A stretch of DNA of 64,000 bases from Candidatus Parcubacteria bacterium (GCA_003597955.1 QZJU01000015.1:1-64000), one strand, 5' to 3'. Shown: positions 15,850-25,297, numbered from the stretch's first letter. Numbers and translations are program-made. The notes: generated by a model from the sequence alone, not told the origin.

Positions 15850-17085
15850 ATGTTGCAATCTACGATTTTTTTACCAACCCAAAGTGCCGTACCGACTGAA
15901 GAAATTTCTCGTAACGGCAAATTGCTGCAACAAGCCGGCTTTGTTTCCAAACTTCAGGCCGGCGTGTATAGTTGGCTGCCAATGGGTTTGCGGGTTTTGG
16001 AAAAAATTTCCAAACTTATCCGCCGAGAACATCAGCGCATTGGCGCGGAAGAGCTTTTAATGCCGGCTTTGCAACCCAAAGCCCTTTGGTCAGAAACCGG
16101 ACGCTGGGAGAGCTTAAAAAGCATCATGTACCAATGGCAGGACAAATCCGGGCACGATTTGGGCTTGGCCACCACCCATGAAGAGGTAATTGTCGATTTA
16201 CTGAAAAAGTCGGCATTGAGTTATCGAGATTTGCCCAAAGCGCTTTATCAGATTCAGTGGAAATTCCGCAATGAACCGCGGGCCAAATCTGGCGTAATTC
16301 GCGGACGGGAATTTCTAATGAAAGACCTTTACAGTTTTCACGTTTCGGCTGAGGATTTAGATCAATATTACGCCAAGGTCCACCAGGCTTATCGGAATAT
16401 TTATGCTGACATTGGCCTGAAGGCCTATTTAACCGAAGCTTCAGGCGGCACATTCACCAAAAGGCATTCGCACGAATTCCAGGTGATAAGTGATGCCGGG
16501 GAGGATAAAATTTTAGTTTGCCCCAAGTGCGAATACGCGCAGAACCTTGAGCTGGGCGGGAATTTGAAAAAATGCCCGAATTGCGGAAAAACTTTGGAAA
16601 CCAAGAAGAGCATCGAAGTCGGCAACACATTTATCTTCGGTGATTATTATGGCCAGCAAATGCATTTGAAATTCACGGATAAACAAGGCACGCAGCAGCC
16701 CGTTTATGTTGCCAGCTACGGAATTGGCATTACGCGGCTCGTCGGCGCCGTGACTGAAGTTTACAGCGATGCCAAAGGCCTGGTCTGGCCCAAAGCCATC
16801 GCCCCTTTTCAAGTGCAGCTTTTGGTTTTGGGTAATCAACCGAATTTGACTAAACGCGCCCGAGCTTTTGAAAAAACTTGCGAAAAAAATCACCTCGATA
16901 TTTTACTGGATGATCGTAATGCTTCACCCGGCTTTAAATTAAAAGATTCTGAATTAATCGGCATGCCTTGGCGCGTGGTTTTCAGCGAAAAGCGCGGACA
17001 AAAAGTCGAATTGACCAATCGCCAAACCGGCAAGGCTGAAATCTTGGAAGAGAAAGACGCTTTAGCTAAACTTCTTAAACCATGA
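15850..17085 (+). CDS. proS: Prolyl-tRNA synthetase, short form without the editing insertion
   Basis: 411 residues against about 570 for E. coli ProRS. Class II motifs are visible: an early GVYSWLPMGLRVLEKI, the ELLMPALQPKALWSETGRW block, motif 2 with FRNEPRAKSGVIRGREFLMKD, and motif 3 around YGIGITRLVGAV. The anticodon-binding domain follows. The cis-editing INS domain normally found between motifs 2 and 3 is missing. In its place is a compact segment with a four-cysteine zinc-like knuckle (CPKC and CPNC, about 225-247). Editing of Ala-tRNA(Pro), if any, must be in trans. It overlaps mreB by four bases. Confidence 0.92.
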   Translation: MLQSTIFLPTQSAVPTEEISRNGKLLQQAGFVSKLQAGVYSWLPMGLRVLEKISKLIRREHQRIGAEELLMPALQPKALWSETGRWESLKSIMYQWQDKSGHDLGLATTHEEVIVDLLKKSALSYRDLPKALYQIQWKFRNEPRAKSGVIRGREFLMKDLYSFHVSAEDLDQYYAKVHQAYRNIYADIGLKAYLTEASGGTFTKRHSHEFQVISDAGEDKILVCPKCEYAQNLELGGNLKKCPNCGKTLETKKSIEVGNTFIFGDYYGQQMHLKFTDKQGTQQPVYVASYGIGITRLVGAVTEVYSDAKGLVWPKAIAPFQVQLLVLGNQPNLTKRARAFEKTCEKNHLDILLDDRNASPGFKLKDSELIGMPWRVVFSEKRGQKVELTNRQTGKAEILEEKDALAKLLKP

Positions 17086-18146
17086 TTTTTGATTCCATTT
17101 TAGGCAGATTTTCGAAAGATTTAGGAATTGATTTAGGCACTTCCAGCACATTGGTGTATGTGAAAGGCAAAGGCATAATGATCAACGAGCCTTCGGTGGT
17201 TGCCGTGAACACTCGCACCCAGCAAATCCTAGCCGTTGGCACAGAAGCCCGAAAAATGGTGGGCAAAACGCCCAGCCACATTATCGCGGCCAAACCATTG
17301 GTCGACGGCGTAATTTCCGATTTTGAAGTGACTGAAAAAATGCTTAGGTATTTTGTCGAAAAGGTCCATAAAGAAGGCTTTACCCTGATTCCCAGGCCGA
17401 GAGTGGTTATCGGGATTCCTTTGGGCGTTACCGAAGTTGAACGGAAAGCGGTGGAAGACGCGGCTTTGCACGCTGGCGCTCGCGAAGTCTATTTAATCGA
17501 ACAGCCCATGGCAGCCGCAATCGGTTCACGCCTGCCAATCCAAGATGCATCTGGGAATTTAATCATTGACATTGGCGGTGGTACGACTGACATTGCTGTT
17601 ATATCTTTGGGCGGGGTAGTGACTTGGCGGAGCCTGCGAACCGCCGGTAACGCGCTGGACAACAGCATAATCCAATATTGCCGGTCGCATTTTAATCTGT
17701 TGGTTGGCGAACGTATGGCTGAAGAAATTAAAATTTCCATTGGTACGGCCACCGAAGAAAACGACGCTTTGGAAACTAAAGCCCGGGGCCGTGATCTTAT
17801 TACAGGTTTGCCAAAAGAAATTACCATAACCGGCCAGCACGTGCGTGAGGCTTTAAGTCGCTCATTAGGAATTTTGGTGGAAAATATCGGCAGCGTTATT
17901 GAAAGTACTCCGCCGGAATTAGTTGCCGATATCCATCAGCGCGGGGTTTTACTCACGGGCGGGGGAGCGCTACTGCGTGGTTTAGCTGACCTTATTCAAA
18001 GAGAGATAAAAATCGCCGTGCATGTAGCTGACGATCCTTTGACTGCGGTGGTTCGTGGCACGGGCATTGTCTTGGAGGATTTAGATAGTTTAAAAACTAT
18101 TTTGGTGCTTTCAACGGAAAATAGCGAACAAGGAGGTAAGCGCTAG
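17082..18146 (+). CDS. mreB: Rod shape-determining protein MreB (second paralogue, mreBCD cluster)
   Basis: 354 residues, actin fold. It has GIDLGTSSTLVYVKGKGI (phosphate 1), LIIDIGGGTTDIAVISLGG (phosphate 2) and GVLLTGGGALLRGL (adenosine). It polymerises under the membrane and positions the elongation machinery through MreC, MreD and PBP2, all encoded just downstream. The ATG forms an ATGA overlap with proS. It is much closer to canonical MreB than the copy at 9.9 kb. Confidence 0.95.
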   Translation: MIFDSILGRFSKDLGIDLGTSSTLVYVKGKGIMINEPSVVAVNTRTQQILAVGTEARKMVGKTPSHIIAAKPLVDGVISDFEVTEKMLRYFVEKVHKEGFTLIPRPRVVIGIPLGVTEVERKAVEDAALHAGAREVYLIEQPMAAAIGSRLPIQDASGNLIIDIGGGTTDIAVISLGGVVTWRSLRTAGNALDNSIIQYCRSHFNLLVGERMAEEIKISIGTATEENDALETKARGRDLITGLPKEITITGQHVREALSRSLGILVENIGSVIESTPPELVADIHQRGVLLTGGGALLRGLADLIQREIKIAVHVADDPLTAVVRGTGIVLEDLDSLKTILVLSTENSEQGGKR

Positions 18147-18148
18147 CT

Positions 18149-18940
18149 ATGGAAAAATCCCGCCTTCGAATCACGATCCTGGCGGTATTTTTGATTGTTG
18201 CGGCTCTGACTTTTGCCGGAGTTTTACCAATTGTGCAGAGAATAATCAAGCCGATATTGCTGCCGGTAAGTCAGCTTGTCAACCGGGTGGTCACTAATGT
18301 GGCGCAAAATTTCAAGTCGCGCGAAGACTTGCAGAGCCTTGAGTCTGAAAATCAAGCCTTGCAGCAAAAAATCGTCGAGTTGGAAATCCGGCAGGCAGAT
18401 CTGAACCGGCGGCTGTCAGAACTCCAGCTCCTTAGAAAGGAAGAAGATTTTTTGAATCGGCATGAGCTCCGTGGCCAGCCAGTGCGCGTAATCGGCCGTT
18501 CGCAGAGTTCAGCCCAGTTGCTATTGCTGGATGCAGGCTTGAATCAAGGTTTGAGTCTTGGTCAGCCGGTAATCGCGGCCGATGGCGTTTTAGTCGGTTT
18601 AATACAAGAAGTAGGCGAAATAACCAGCAGCCTTAAACTCCTGACCTCGGAAGGCTTAAACATAGCGGCTCGCGTCGAAAATGAGACAAAGTCGCCAGGC
18701 ATAGTTACAGGCGAAAAGGGCGTGGGCATTAAATTGACACTCGTTCCACAAAATGAAGTGCTGCAATCCAGTCAATCAGTAGTCACTTCGGATCTTGATC
18801 CGAAAGTTCCGAGCGGATTGCTGATTGGTAGTATTTCTAAAATCGAACAGACTTCCGGCCTGCTCTTCCAAAGCGCCACCGTCATTCCCGCTTTGCCTTA
18901 TGATACCTTAAACGTTTTAATGGTTTTAACCGCGCAATGA
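18149..18940 (+). CDS. mreC: Rod shape-determining protein MreC
   Basis: 263 residues. One N-terminal transmembrane helix (about 8-28) is followed by a coiled coil (about 50-95, with LESENQALQQKIVELEIRQ) and the beta-rich MreC core (VIGRSQSSAQLLLLDAGLNQG, then the second barrel with LTSEGLNIAARV). The periplasmic or extracytoplasmic domain links MreB/MreD to PBP2. The gene starts after a strong AGGAGGT site just inside the end of mreB and overlaps mreD by four bases. Confidence 0.9.
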   Translation: MEKSRLRITILAVFLIVAALTFAGVLPIVQRIIKPILLPVSQLVNRVVTNVAQNFKSREDLQSLESENQALQQKIVELEIRQADLNRRLSELQLLRKEEDFLNRHELRGQPVRVIGRSQSSAQLLLLDAGLNQGLSLGQPVIAADGVLVGLIQEVGEITSSLKLLTSEGLNIAARVENETKSPGIVTGEKGVGIKLTLVPQNEVLQSSQSVVTSDLDPKVPSGLLIGSISKIEQTSGLLFQSATVIPALPYDTLNVLMVLTAQ

Positions 18941-19461
18941 AAAACCTTTTAAAACACCTTGTTTGGGTGATTTTATTTCTGGTTTTGCAAATCGGCACAA
19001 CTGCCCTTTTTAGTGAAGGTTGGCCGGCTAATATCTTAAGTGTACTTGCCATAATTTTCGTCTGGCAAAACGCCTTTGACAAAATAAAATATGAAGTCCT
19101 GCCATCGGCGATTCTGGTCGACTTGATCCAAAGCTCACGTTTGCCGCTGTTAACCTTCACTGTCTTAGGGGTCTGGTTTACCACGGCACTGATTCAAAAA
19201 AAATGGTTAACAAACCATTCCAGTGCTTCGCTTTTAGGTTTAGCATTTTTAGGCGGCCTCATCCGAATTTTTTTGACCTGGATTATTATCAGCTTTGGCT
19301 TTCTATTCAGCTTTTCAAATATTCGACTGAATTTTACCTGGTCGACATCGCAAATTTTATGGTTGCTTGTTGTCGAACTGGGCTTGGCCTTTTTTCTCGG
19401 GATTTCGCTGGTTTGGCTGAAAAAATTCATGCGCAAAAAATTATTTTATGGTGCAGCTTAA
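18937..19461 (+). CDS. mreD: MreD-like membrane protein
   Basis: 174 residues with about five hydrophobic helices. The position between mreC and the PBP2 gene, the ATGA overlap and the size are those of MreD. Sequence identity within this family is always low, so the call rests mainly on context and topology. It is expected to sit in the cytoplasmic membrane as part of the elongasome. Its end overlaps the PBP2 start by 14 bases. Confidence 0.75.
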   Translation: MKNLLKHLVWVILFLVLQIGTTALFSEGWPANILSVLAIIFVWQNAFDKIKYEVLPSAILVDLIQSSRLPLLTFTVLGVWFTTALIQKKWLTNHSSASLLGLAFLGGLIRIFLTWIIISFGFLFSFSNIRLNFTWSTSQILWLLVVELGLAFFLGISLVWLKKFMRKKLFYGAA

Positions 19462-21382
19462 TCCATTCGAAATTTTACCTAATACCCATTTGGGCAAGCC
19501 CAAGCTTGTAAAAACTTTTAAAAGTTACGAATTTAGCGATGAGACTTTGGAAGCCCAAAGAACGGATTCGCCAACTCTCAAGCAGCAAATTCAGGGCAAA
19601 CGCCTAAAAGTCATTAGTTGGATTTTTGCTTTTTTGCTTTGTCTGCTGACCTACAGGGTTTTCTGGCTGCAGCTGGTAAAAGGCAGTGAATATCGGCGGT
19701 CGGCAGAAAATAACCGGATACGGATTTCTTCGATCCCGCCGGTCCGTGGCGTCATTTATGACAAAAACGGGAAAAGCTTGGTTGAAAACATCGCAGAGTT
19801 TAGTTTCGGGGTAATTCCTGCGGATTTAAAAAATGAAAGTGACGCAAGAGCCCAACAATTATCAGCATTCGCCGAAACCGCAGGAATACCAGTTGCCGAA
19901 TTTGAGAAAGTACTGGTCGAAAAGAAAGCGAACAGTACGGAATTTGCCGTGGTAAAAGAACATCTTGATTACGCGCAGGCAATGAAGTTGAAGATACTAT
20001 TTAAAAACGAACCAGCCGTGAAGGTGGAAATAATGCCCCGCCGGCATTATTTAGGCGGAGAAGCCTTCAGCCAGATTTTAGGGTACACCGGAAAAATATC
20101 CGAAACAGAGTGGGATGATATTAAAAATTCCGAAGACAACGATTACCAGATGAATGAGGTTATTGGCAAAACTGGCTTGGAAGCAGTCTACGAACGGCAA
20201 ATGCGCGGGATCAGCGGCAAGGCTTCGATTGAAGTCAATGCCGAACGACGGGAACAAAAAGTTTTAGCCGCCGAAGAAGCGGTGCCGGGACAAAACTTGG
20301 TGTTGCATTTAGATAGCGAGCTCCAAAAATTACTGTATAAAAAAGCTAACGCCACCGTGAAAGCCTTAAGGACCACGGGCGCGGCTGTGGTGGCGCTCGA
20401 TCCCCAGACCGGTGGCGTCTTGGCTATGGTCAATGCCCCGAGTTATGACAATAACGACTTTGTTTCCGGTATTTCCAGTTCACTTTATGAGCAATTAATC
20501 ACTGATTCGCATAAGCCGTTGTTTCCGCGAGCCGTTGCCGGCGAGTATCCTTCAGGCTCGACCATCAAACCGCTTTTTGCCGTCGCGGCCTTGGATCAGG
20601 GCATTGTAACGCCGCAAACCACGGTATTAAGCACTGGCGGAATAAAAATCGATAAATGGTTCTTCCCTGATTGGCGGCCCGGCGGACACGGAGTTACAAA
20701 TATTTACAAAGCGATTGCGGATTCAGTTAACACTTATTTCTACACTATCGGCGGCGGCACGGAAAATTTTGATGGCTTGGGCATTGATCGGATGACTCAG
20801 TATGCTAGAACTTTTGGACTTGGCGGCCAAACCGGACTGGATCTACCTGGCGAAAGACCTGGCTTTTTGCCAAGCAAAGCATGGAAGGAGCAAACCAAAG
20901 GCGAAGCTTGGTACATTGGCGATACTTACCATTTTGCAATTGGCCAGGGCGACCTTTTGGTGACACCTGTGCAAATGGCTCTTATGACCGCCACAATTGC
21001 AAATGGCGGCACGGTTTTTAAACCCCACCTGGTTGCCGCGTTTCAAGACAGCGCAAAAAAAATCAGCAAAACTATTGAGCCTGAAATTATCCGTAAACAA
21101 ATTGCCAAACCCGAAGCCTTCCAAGTCGTCAGGGACGCTATGCGCCAAGCAGTAACTTCCGGCAGCGCCAGCCGCCTGCAAAGCATAAGCCAGCCGGTAT
21201 GCGGCAAAACTGGCACGGCGCAATTCGGCAACCAGAATAAAACCCATGCTTGGTTCATCGGTTTTGCGCCATGCACCAATGCCAGTATTGCCATTGCAGT
21301 TATCGTCGAAGGGGGAGGGGAGGGTCACGCTGCAGCCCTGCCCATCGCGGAATCCGGCTTCAAATACTGGCTGAAAAAATAG
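19448..21382 (+). CDS. mrdA: Penicillin-binding protein 2 (elongation transpeptidase)
   Basis: 644 residues. A cytoplasmic N-terminal tail of about 50 residues precedes one transmembrane helix (about 54-72). The dimerisation/pedestal domain starts at IPPVRGVIYDKNGKSLVEN. The transpeptidase domain holds SxxK as STIK (in GEYPSGSTIKPLF), SxN as SVN and KTGT near the C-terminus, so it should be active and penicillin-sensitive. It cross-links new peptidoglycan during elongation together with a SEDS polymerase. The only SEDS gene in this window is ftsW at 60.3 kb, so a RodA may be elsewhere or FtsW may serve both. Confidence 0.93.
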   Translation: MVQLNPFEILPNTHLGKPKLVKTFKSYEFSDETLEAQRTDSPTLKQQIQGKRLKVISWIFAFLLCLLTYRVFWLQLVKGSEYRRSAENNRIRISSIPPVRGVIYDKNGKSLVENIAEFSFGVIPADLKNESDARAQQLSAFAETAGIPVAEFEKVLVEKKANSTEFAVVKEHLDYAQAMKLKILFKNEPAVKVEIMPRRHYLGGEAFSQILGYTGKISETEWDDIKNSEDNDYQMNEVIGKTGLEAVYERQMRGISGKASIEVNAERREQKVLAAEEAVPGQNLVLHLDSELQKLLYKKANATVKALRTTGAAVVALDPQTGGVLAMVNAPSYDNNDFVSGISSSLYEQLITDSHKPLFPRAVAGEYPSGSTIKPLFAVAALDQGIVTPQTTVLSTGGIKIDKWFFPDWRPGGHGVTNIYKAIADSVNTYFYTIGGGTENFDGLGIDRMTQYARTFGLGGQTGLDLPGERPGFLPSKAWKEQTKGEAWYIGDTYHFAIGQGDLLVTPVQMALMTATIANGGTVFKPHLVAAFQDSAKKISKTIEPEIIRKQIAKPEAFQVVRDAMRQAVTSGSASRLQSISQPVCGKTGTAQFGNQNKTHAWFIGFAPCTNASIAIAVIVEGGGEGHAAALPIAESGFKYWLKK

Positions 21383-21416
21383 GGAAAGCCAGATTTGACA
21401 GATTTTTGCCTTTCCC
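21382..21416 (+). terminator. Hairpin after pbp2 overlapping the greA promoter
   Basis: GGGAAAG (21382-21388) pairs with CTTTCCC (21410-21416). The -35 TTGACA of greA lies in the loop. It could act as a weak terminator or as an operator; there is no long T-run after it. Confidence 0.4.
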
Positions 21417-21423
21417 GTATCCT
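21395..21423 (+). promoter_or_regulatory. greA promoter (TTGACA-17-TATCCT)
   Basis: TTGACA (21395-21400), 17-base spacer, TATCCT (21418-21423). Predicted +1 near 21430, giving a 22-base leader without a clear Shine-Dalgarno. Confidence 0.65.
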
Positions 21424-21451
21424 GTTTACCATATTCTTAAATTTTTTGTTT

Positions 21452-21910
21452 ATGCCGGACAAACAGTTTATAACTTCAGAGGGTCTAGAAAAACTCAAAA
21501 GCGAATTAAATATTTTAAAAACCGAGAAACGTAAAGAATTGGCAGATCGAATTCAGGAAGCAAAAGAGTTGGGGGATTTGTCGGAAAATGCCGAGTATCA
21601 GGAAGCCAAAAATGAGCAATCTTTCGTTGAAGGCCGGATTGTTGAACTCGAGAATCTGTTAAAAAATGCCCAGATCATTTCACCCTCAAATTCCACGATA
21701 GTGCAGGTGGGTTCAACGGTTGAAACTGATCTAAATCAGACAATTAAAACTTTTTACATTGTCGGTTCAAATGAAGCCGATCCGGTTAATGGCCGGATTT
21801 CTAATGTTTCACCTCTGGGCCAGGCCTTCTTAGGCAAAAGAGTTGGTGAAAATGTGGTGGTTCAAACGCCTGGAGGCGAACTAAAAGCCAAAATCATCAG
21901 TATCAAATAG
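21452..21910 (+). CDS. greA: Transcript cleavage/elongation factor GreA
   Basis: 152 residues, close to the usual 158. The N-terminal coiled-coil finger (FITSEGLEKLKSELNILK, then the tip with ELGDLSENAEYQEAKNEQ) carries the acidic tip residues that act in the RNA polymerase secondary channel. The C-terminal FKBP-like domain includes VSPLGQAFLGKRVGENV. It rescues backtracked RNA polymerase by stimulating transcript cleavage. I chose the ATG at 21452 because the upstream in-frame extension contains the promoter. Confidence 0.95.
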   Translation: MPDKQFITSEGLEKLKSELNILKTEKRKELADRIQEAKELGDLSENAEYQEAKNEQSFVEGRIVELENLLKNAQIISPSNSTIVQVGSTVETDLNQTIKTFYIVGSNEADPVNGRISNVSPLGQAFLGKRVGENVVVQTPGGELKAKIISIK

Positions 21911-21933
21911 GATTTTTGTTGAATCCGCAAACA

Positions 21934-21962
21934 TTGTCATTTGCTTAGGGAAATGATAAATT
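21934..21962 (+). promoter_or_regulatory. Leaderless promoter of lysS
   Basis: TTGTCA (21934-21939), 17-base spacer and TAAATT (21957-21962) put +1 at 21969, the first base of the lysS start codon. Confidence 0.5.
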
Positions 21963-21968
21963 TTAATT

Positions 21969-23438
21969 ATGAAATATGACATTAATGATGAACGCAGTAT
22001 TCGGCTTAAGCGGCTGGAAGAATTGCAGGCGGCAGGAATAAATGTTTATCCCAGCCGATCTCGCAGAACCCACAAGCTTCGAGAAATTGATTTGAATTTT
22101 TCAAAAATAAAAGGGCTGGTTGGGGTAGTTGGCCGGATCCGCGGCTTAAGAAGTCACGGCGGCTCGACTTTTTTGGATTTGCAGGATGATTCGGGGAATT
22201 TGCAGATTTTTTGCAGCCGGAAAGAAATAGCCGAATTGTACGATATATTAGTTAGTCGGCTTGACATCGGCGATTTTGCACAGGCTGAAGGGGAGCTGTT
22301 CATCACCAAAAGCGGCCAGAAAACTCTTTTGGCCAAAAAACTTTCGATAATAAGCAAAGCGCTAAAGCCTTTACCAGATAAATTGCACGGCTTGACCGAC
22401 ACGGAACAAAGATTACGCCAACGGGAACTGGATATTTTGGCAAATCCGGATTCGCGGGCGGTAATTGAAACGCGGCTCAAAATGTTTAAAATTTTCAGAA
22501 ATTTGATGGAAGAATCCGGCTTTGTGGAGGTGGAGACGCCGATTTTGCAACCTGTGGCCAGTGGAGCCAGCGCCAAGCCATTTGTCACACACCATAACGC
22601 CTTGAAAGCGGATTTGTTTCTGCGGGTGGCGCCAGAATTGTATTTAAAAAGACTTTTGATCGCGGGCTTTGAAAAAGTTTATGAGGTCGCTCGCTGTTTT
22701 CGGAATGAAGGTTTAAGCCCCCAGCACAATCCGGAGTTCACCCAAATAGAATTTTACGCGGCTTTTTGGGATTATCGGCAGCTGATGGACTTTTGCGAAA
22801 AACTTGTTGTTTCAGTTGTTGAAAAAGTTAAAGGCAAGCTGGAATTTTTGGTTGGAGGTAAGGAAATTGATTTCGTGCCGCCTTTTCCCCGATTATCATA
22901 TGTTAAAGCGATTGCCGACGCCACCGGCATAGAGGTTTTAGAAATTTCCGAAAAAGCTCTCCGGCAGGCTTTGAAAAAGCTCAAAATTGAGGTTGAACCC
23001 AAAGCTGAAAAAGGCAAATTAATTGACGAATTATGGAAAAGCCAAGTCCGCCCTAGCATTCACCGTCCGACTTTTATTTTTGATTACCCAGTCGAGCTTT
23101 CACCTTTAGCCAAACGCAAAGCCGAAGACCCTCGTTTAGTGGAAATGTTCCAGTTGGTTATTGCGGGCGCGGAAATAATTAAAGCCTTTAGCGAACTGAA
23201 TGACCCCCTGGATCAGCGGAAACGCTTTGCCGAGCAGGAAATCTTGAAAAAGCGGGGAGATGAAGAAGCGCAGGGGAATGACCCGGAATTTATCGAGGCC
23301 TTGGAACATGGCATGCCTCCAGCGGCCGGGGCAGGCATAGGCATGGATCGCTTGGCTGCAATATTAAGCGGCAGTCATTCAATAAAAGAGGCCATCATTT
23401 TTCCAACTTTGAGGCCAGTCAAAAACAAAAGCAAATAA
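21969..23438 (+). CDS. lysS: Lysyl-tRNA synthetase, class II
   Basis: 489 residues, normal length. It has an N-terminal OB-fold anticodon domain (about 45-150, GVVGRIRGLRSHGGSTFLDL). The class II core follows with motif 1 near FVEVETPILQPVASGASAKP, motif 2 at FRNEGLSPQHNPEFTQIEFY and motif 3 at GAGIGMDRLAAIL. It attaches lysine to tRNA(Lys) in the cytoplasm. It heads a tight operon with the HD protein and serS: there is no gap before the HD gene, which overlaps serS by four bases. Confidence 0.96.
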   Translation: MKYDINDERSIRLKRLEELQAAGINVYPSRSRRTHKLREIDLNFSKIKGLVGVVGRIRGLRSHGGSTFLDLQDDSGNLQIFCSRKEIAELYDILVSRLDIGDFAQAEGELFITKSGQKTLLAKKLSIISKALKPLPDKLHGLTDTEQRLRQRELDILANPDSRAVIETRLKMFKIFRNLMEESGFVEVETPILQPVASGASAKPFVTHHNALKADLFLRVAPELYLKRLLIAGFEKVYEVARCFRNEGLSPQHNPEFTQIEFYAAFWDYRQLMDFCEKLVVSVVEKVKGKLEFLVGGKEIDFVPPFPRLSYVKAIADATGIEVLEISEKALRQALKKLKIEVEPKAEKGKLIDELWKSQVRPSIHRPTFIFDYPVELSPLAKRKAEDPRLVEMFQLVIAGAEIIKAFSELNDPLDQRKRFAEQEILKKRGDEEAQGNDPEFIEALEHGMPPAAGAGIGMDRLAAILSGSHSIKEAIIFPTLRPVKNKSK

Positions 23439-23999
23439 ATGAAATTGCCAAACCGCGCCCACGCGCTTGCACTTTTGGATGAGTGGGTAGAAAATCCGAA
23501 TTTAAAAAAACATATGTTGGCCGTTGAGGCGGCTATGCGATCTTACGCAAAGCTTTTCAAACAGGACGAAGAATTCTGGGGCTGCGTTGGGCTTTTGCAC
23601 GACTTTGACTACGAAAGATTTCCCGATGCCAAGCATCACCCCTACGAAGGCGTAAAAGTTTTGGAAAGATTAGGCTATCCGGACGAATTTTTAAAAGCCG
23701 TATTGGCGCATTCCACGCATACTGCCGAACCCCGCGACAGTCTCCTAAAAAAGGCAATTTACGCAGTGGACGAATTATGTGGCTTTTTGGTGGCAGTCGC
23801 CTTGGTGCGGCCAGCAAAGCAGCTTCAGGACGTTTCGGTTGATGCGGTTAAAAAGAAGTTAAAAGAAAAATCTTTTGCCGCAAAAATCAATCGCGAGGAA
23901 ATCATTGGCGGCGCCAATGAATTGGAAATTACCTTGGAACAACACATTCAAAACGTTTTAACCGCAATGCAAAATATTCATTCACAACTTGGACTATGA
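23439..23999 (+). CDS. HD-domain phosphohydrolase-like protein
   Basis: 186 residues. The HD signature is visible as LKKHMLAVEAAM (first His), GLLHDFDYE (His-Asp) and VLAHSTH (His), followed by an Asp in YAVDEL, so a divalent metal site can form. Members of this group are small cytoplasmic proteins related to predicted HDIG hydrolases, with nucleotide or phosphoester substrates that are not assigned. Its place between lysS and serS hints at a link to aminoacyl-tRNA or nucleotide housekeeping, which is inference only. Confidence 0.8.
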   Translation: MKLPNRAHALALLDEWVENPNLKKHMLAVEAAMRSYAKLFKQDEEFWGCVGLLHDFDYERFPDAKHHPYEGVKVLERLGYPDEFLKAVLAHSTHTAEPRDSLLKKAIYAVDELCGFLVAVALVRPAKQLQDVSVDAVKKKLKEKSFAAKINREEIIGGANELEITLEQHIQNVLTAMQNIHSQLGL

Positions 24000-25297
24000 T
24001 CGACTATAAAGATTTTTTGAAAAACCCGGAAAAATATTTCCTTACCTATAGAAATCGAGGCGGCGAAACCTTGTTTAAACAAGCGAAAACCACTTTGGCG
24101 AAAATCCAAAAGGTTTATAATAAAGCCGCGCAGCAAAAACTAGAAACTTGGCAGGCAGAAATCAATCAGGCTAGCCGGATCTTCCCGAAATTGGACGCCA
24201 AGCAAAAAAAAATAAAGCAGCAGGAATTAAAGAAATTGTCCGCAAAGATTGCATTACTTGAAAAGCAAATTAAGGAGGGCGAAGGAATCATTGACGAATT
24301 AATCGGGAATTTGCCGAATTTGATTTTTAACGATGTGCCGCTCGGCCCTGATGCAAGTAATAATGAAGTGGTTAAAATCGTTGGTGCAAAGCCGAAATTC
24401 GCCAAACCGCCCAAAGACTATTTAAGCTTGGCGGAAAAATTGGATCTTATTGATATTCCCCGGGCGGCAAAAGTTTCCGGCTCGCGTTTCGGGTATTTAA
24501 AAGGCGATGCCGTGCTTTTAGAATTTGCCTTGATTCAGTACACTCTGGAAACCTTAATGCAAAACGGCTTTTTGCCGATATTGCCGCCAGTAATCATCAA
24601 ACAGGAATACATGGAGGCCATGGGTTATCTGGCCCAAGGCGGCGAAGCCGAGGTCTATAATTTGCCAAAGGACAATCAATATCTAATCGGCACTTCGGAA
24701 CAATCCGTGGGTCCGTATTACGCCGGTGAGATATTAACAGCCAAAGATTTGCCCAAAAAATTCTTGGCCTTTTCCACGTGTTTTCGCCGGGAGGCGGGTA
24801 GTTATGGCAAAGACACCAAAGGCATTTTGCGCGTTCATCAATTCGATAAATTGGAAATGTTCGTATTTTCCGCGCCGGAAAATTCGGAGCATGAACACCA
24901 AAAACTTCTGCAGGCCCAGGAAGCGTTGGTTCAAGGCTTAAATTTGCCGTATCGTGTCGTAAAGCTTTGTAGCGGTGATTTGGGCTTTCCTTCAGCCAAA
25001 ACATTTGACATCGAATGCTGGTTGCCTGGTCAAAATCAGGGCCAGGGCGAATATCGGGAAACCCATTCGACATCCAACACGACTGATTTTCAAGCTCGCG
25101 CTCTGAACATGCGTTACCAGCCGGCAACAGGCAAAAAAGAATTTGTTCACCTCTTGAATGGCACGGCCTTTGCCATTGGCCGGATTCTAATCGCAATTTT
25201 GGAAAATTACCAGCAGCCCGATGGCAGCATTGAGATTCCAAAAAACCTGCGGAAACACTTAGGCCAAAGACAGAGCATAACTAAAAGTCAAAATTAA
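23996..25297 (+). CDS. serS: Seryl-tRNA synthetase
   Basis: 433 residues, normal for bacterial SerRS. An N-terminal antiparallel coiled-coil arm (about 30-105, with KQQELKKLSAKIALLEKQI) contacts the long variable arm of tRNA(Ser). The class II core has motif 2 around FSTCFRREAGSYGKDTKG and motif 3 near FVHLLNGTAFAIGRILIAIL. It forms Ser-tRNA(Ser), also the precursor for Sec-tRNA where that exists. The ATGA overlap with the HD gene fixes the start. It is followed 12 bases later by the FtsQ-like gene. Confidence 0.95.
   Translation: MIDYKDFLKNPEKYFLTYRNRGGETLFKQAKTTLAKIQKVYNKAAQQKLETWQAEINQASRIFPKLDAKQKKIKQQELKKLSAKIALLEKQIKEGEGIIDELIGNLPNLIFNDVPLGPDASNNEVVKIVGAKPKFAKPPKDYLSLAEKLDLIDIPRAAKVSGSRFGYLKGDAVLLEFALIQYTLETLMQNGFLPILPPVIIKQEYMEAMGYLAQGGEAEVYNLPKDNQYLIGTSEQSVGPYYAGEILTAKDLPKKFLAFSTCFRREAGSYGKDTKGILRVHQFDKLEMFVFSAPENSEHEHQKLLQAQEALVQGLNLPYRVVKLCSGDLGFPSAKTFDIECWLPGQNQGQGEYRETHSTSNTTDFQARALNMRYQPATGKKEFVHLLNGTAFAIGRILIAILENYQQPDGSIEIPKNLRKHLGQRQSITKSQN

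Noticed and set aside
24597-25241. Long minus-strand open frame opposite serS
   Set aside because: No ribosome site, no family and full overlap with conserved SerRS motifs.
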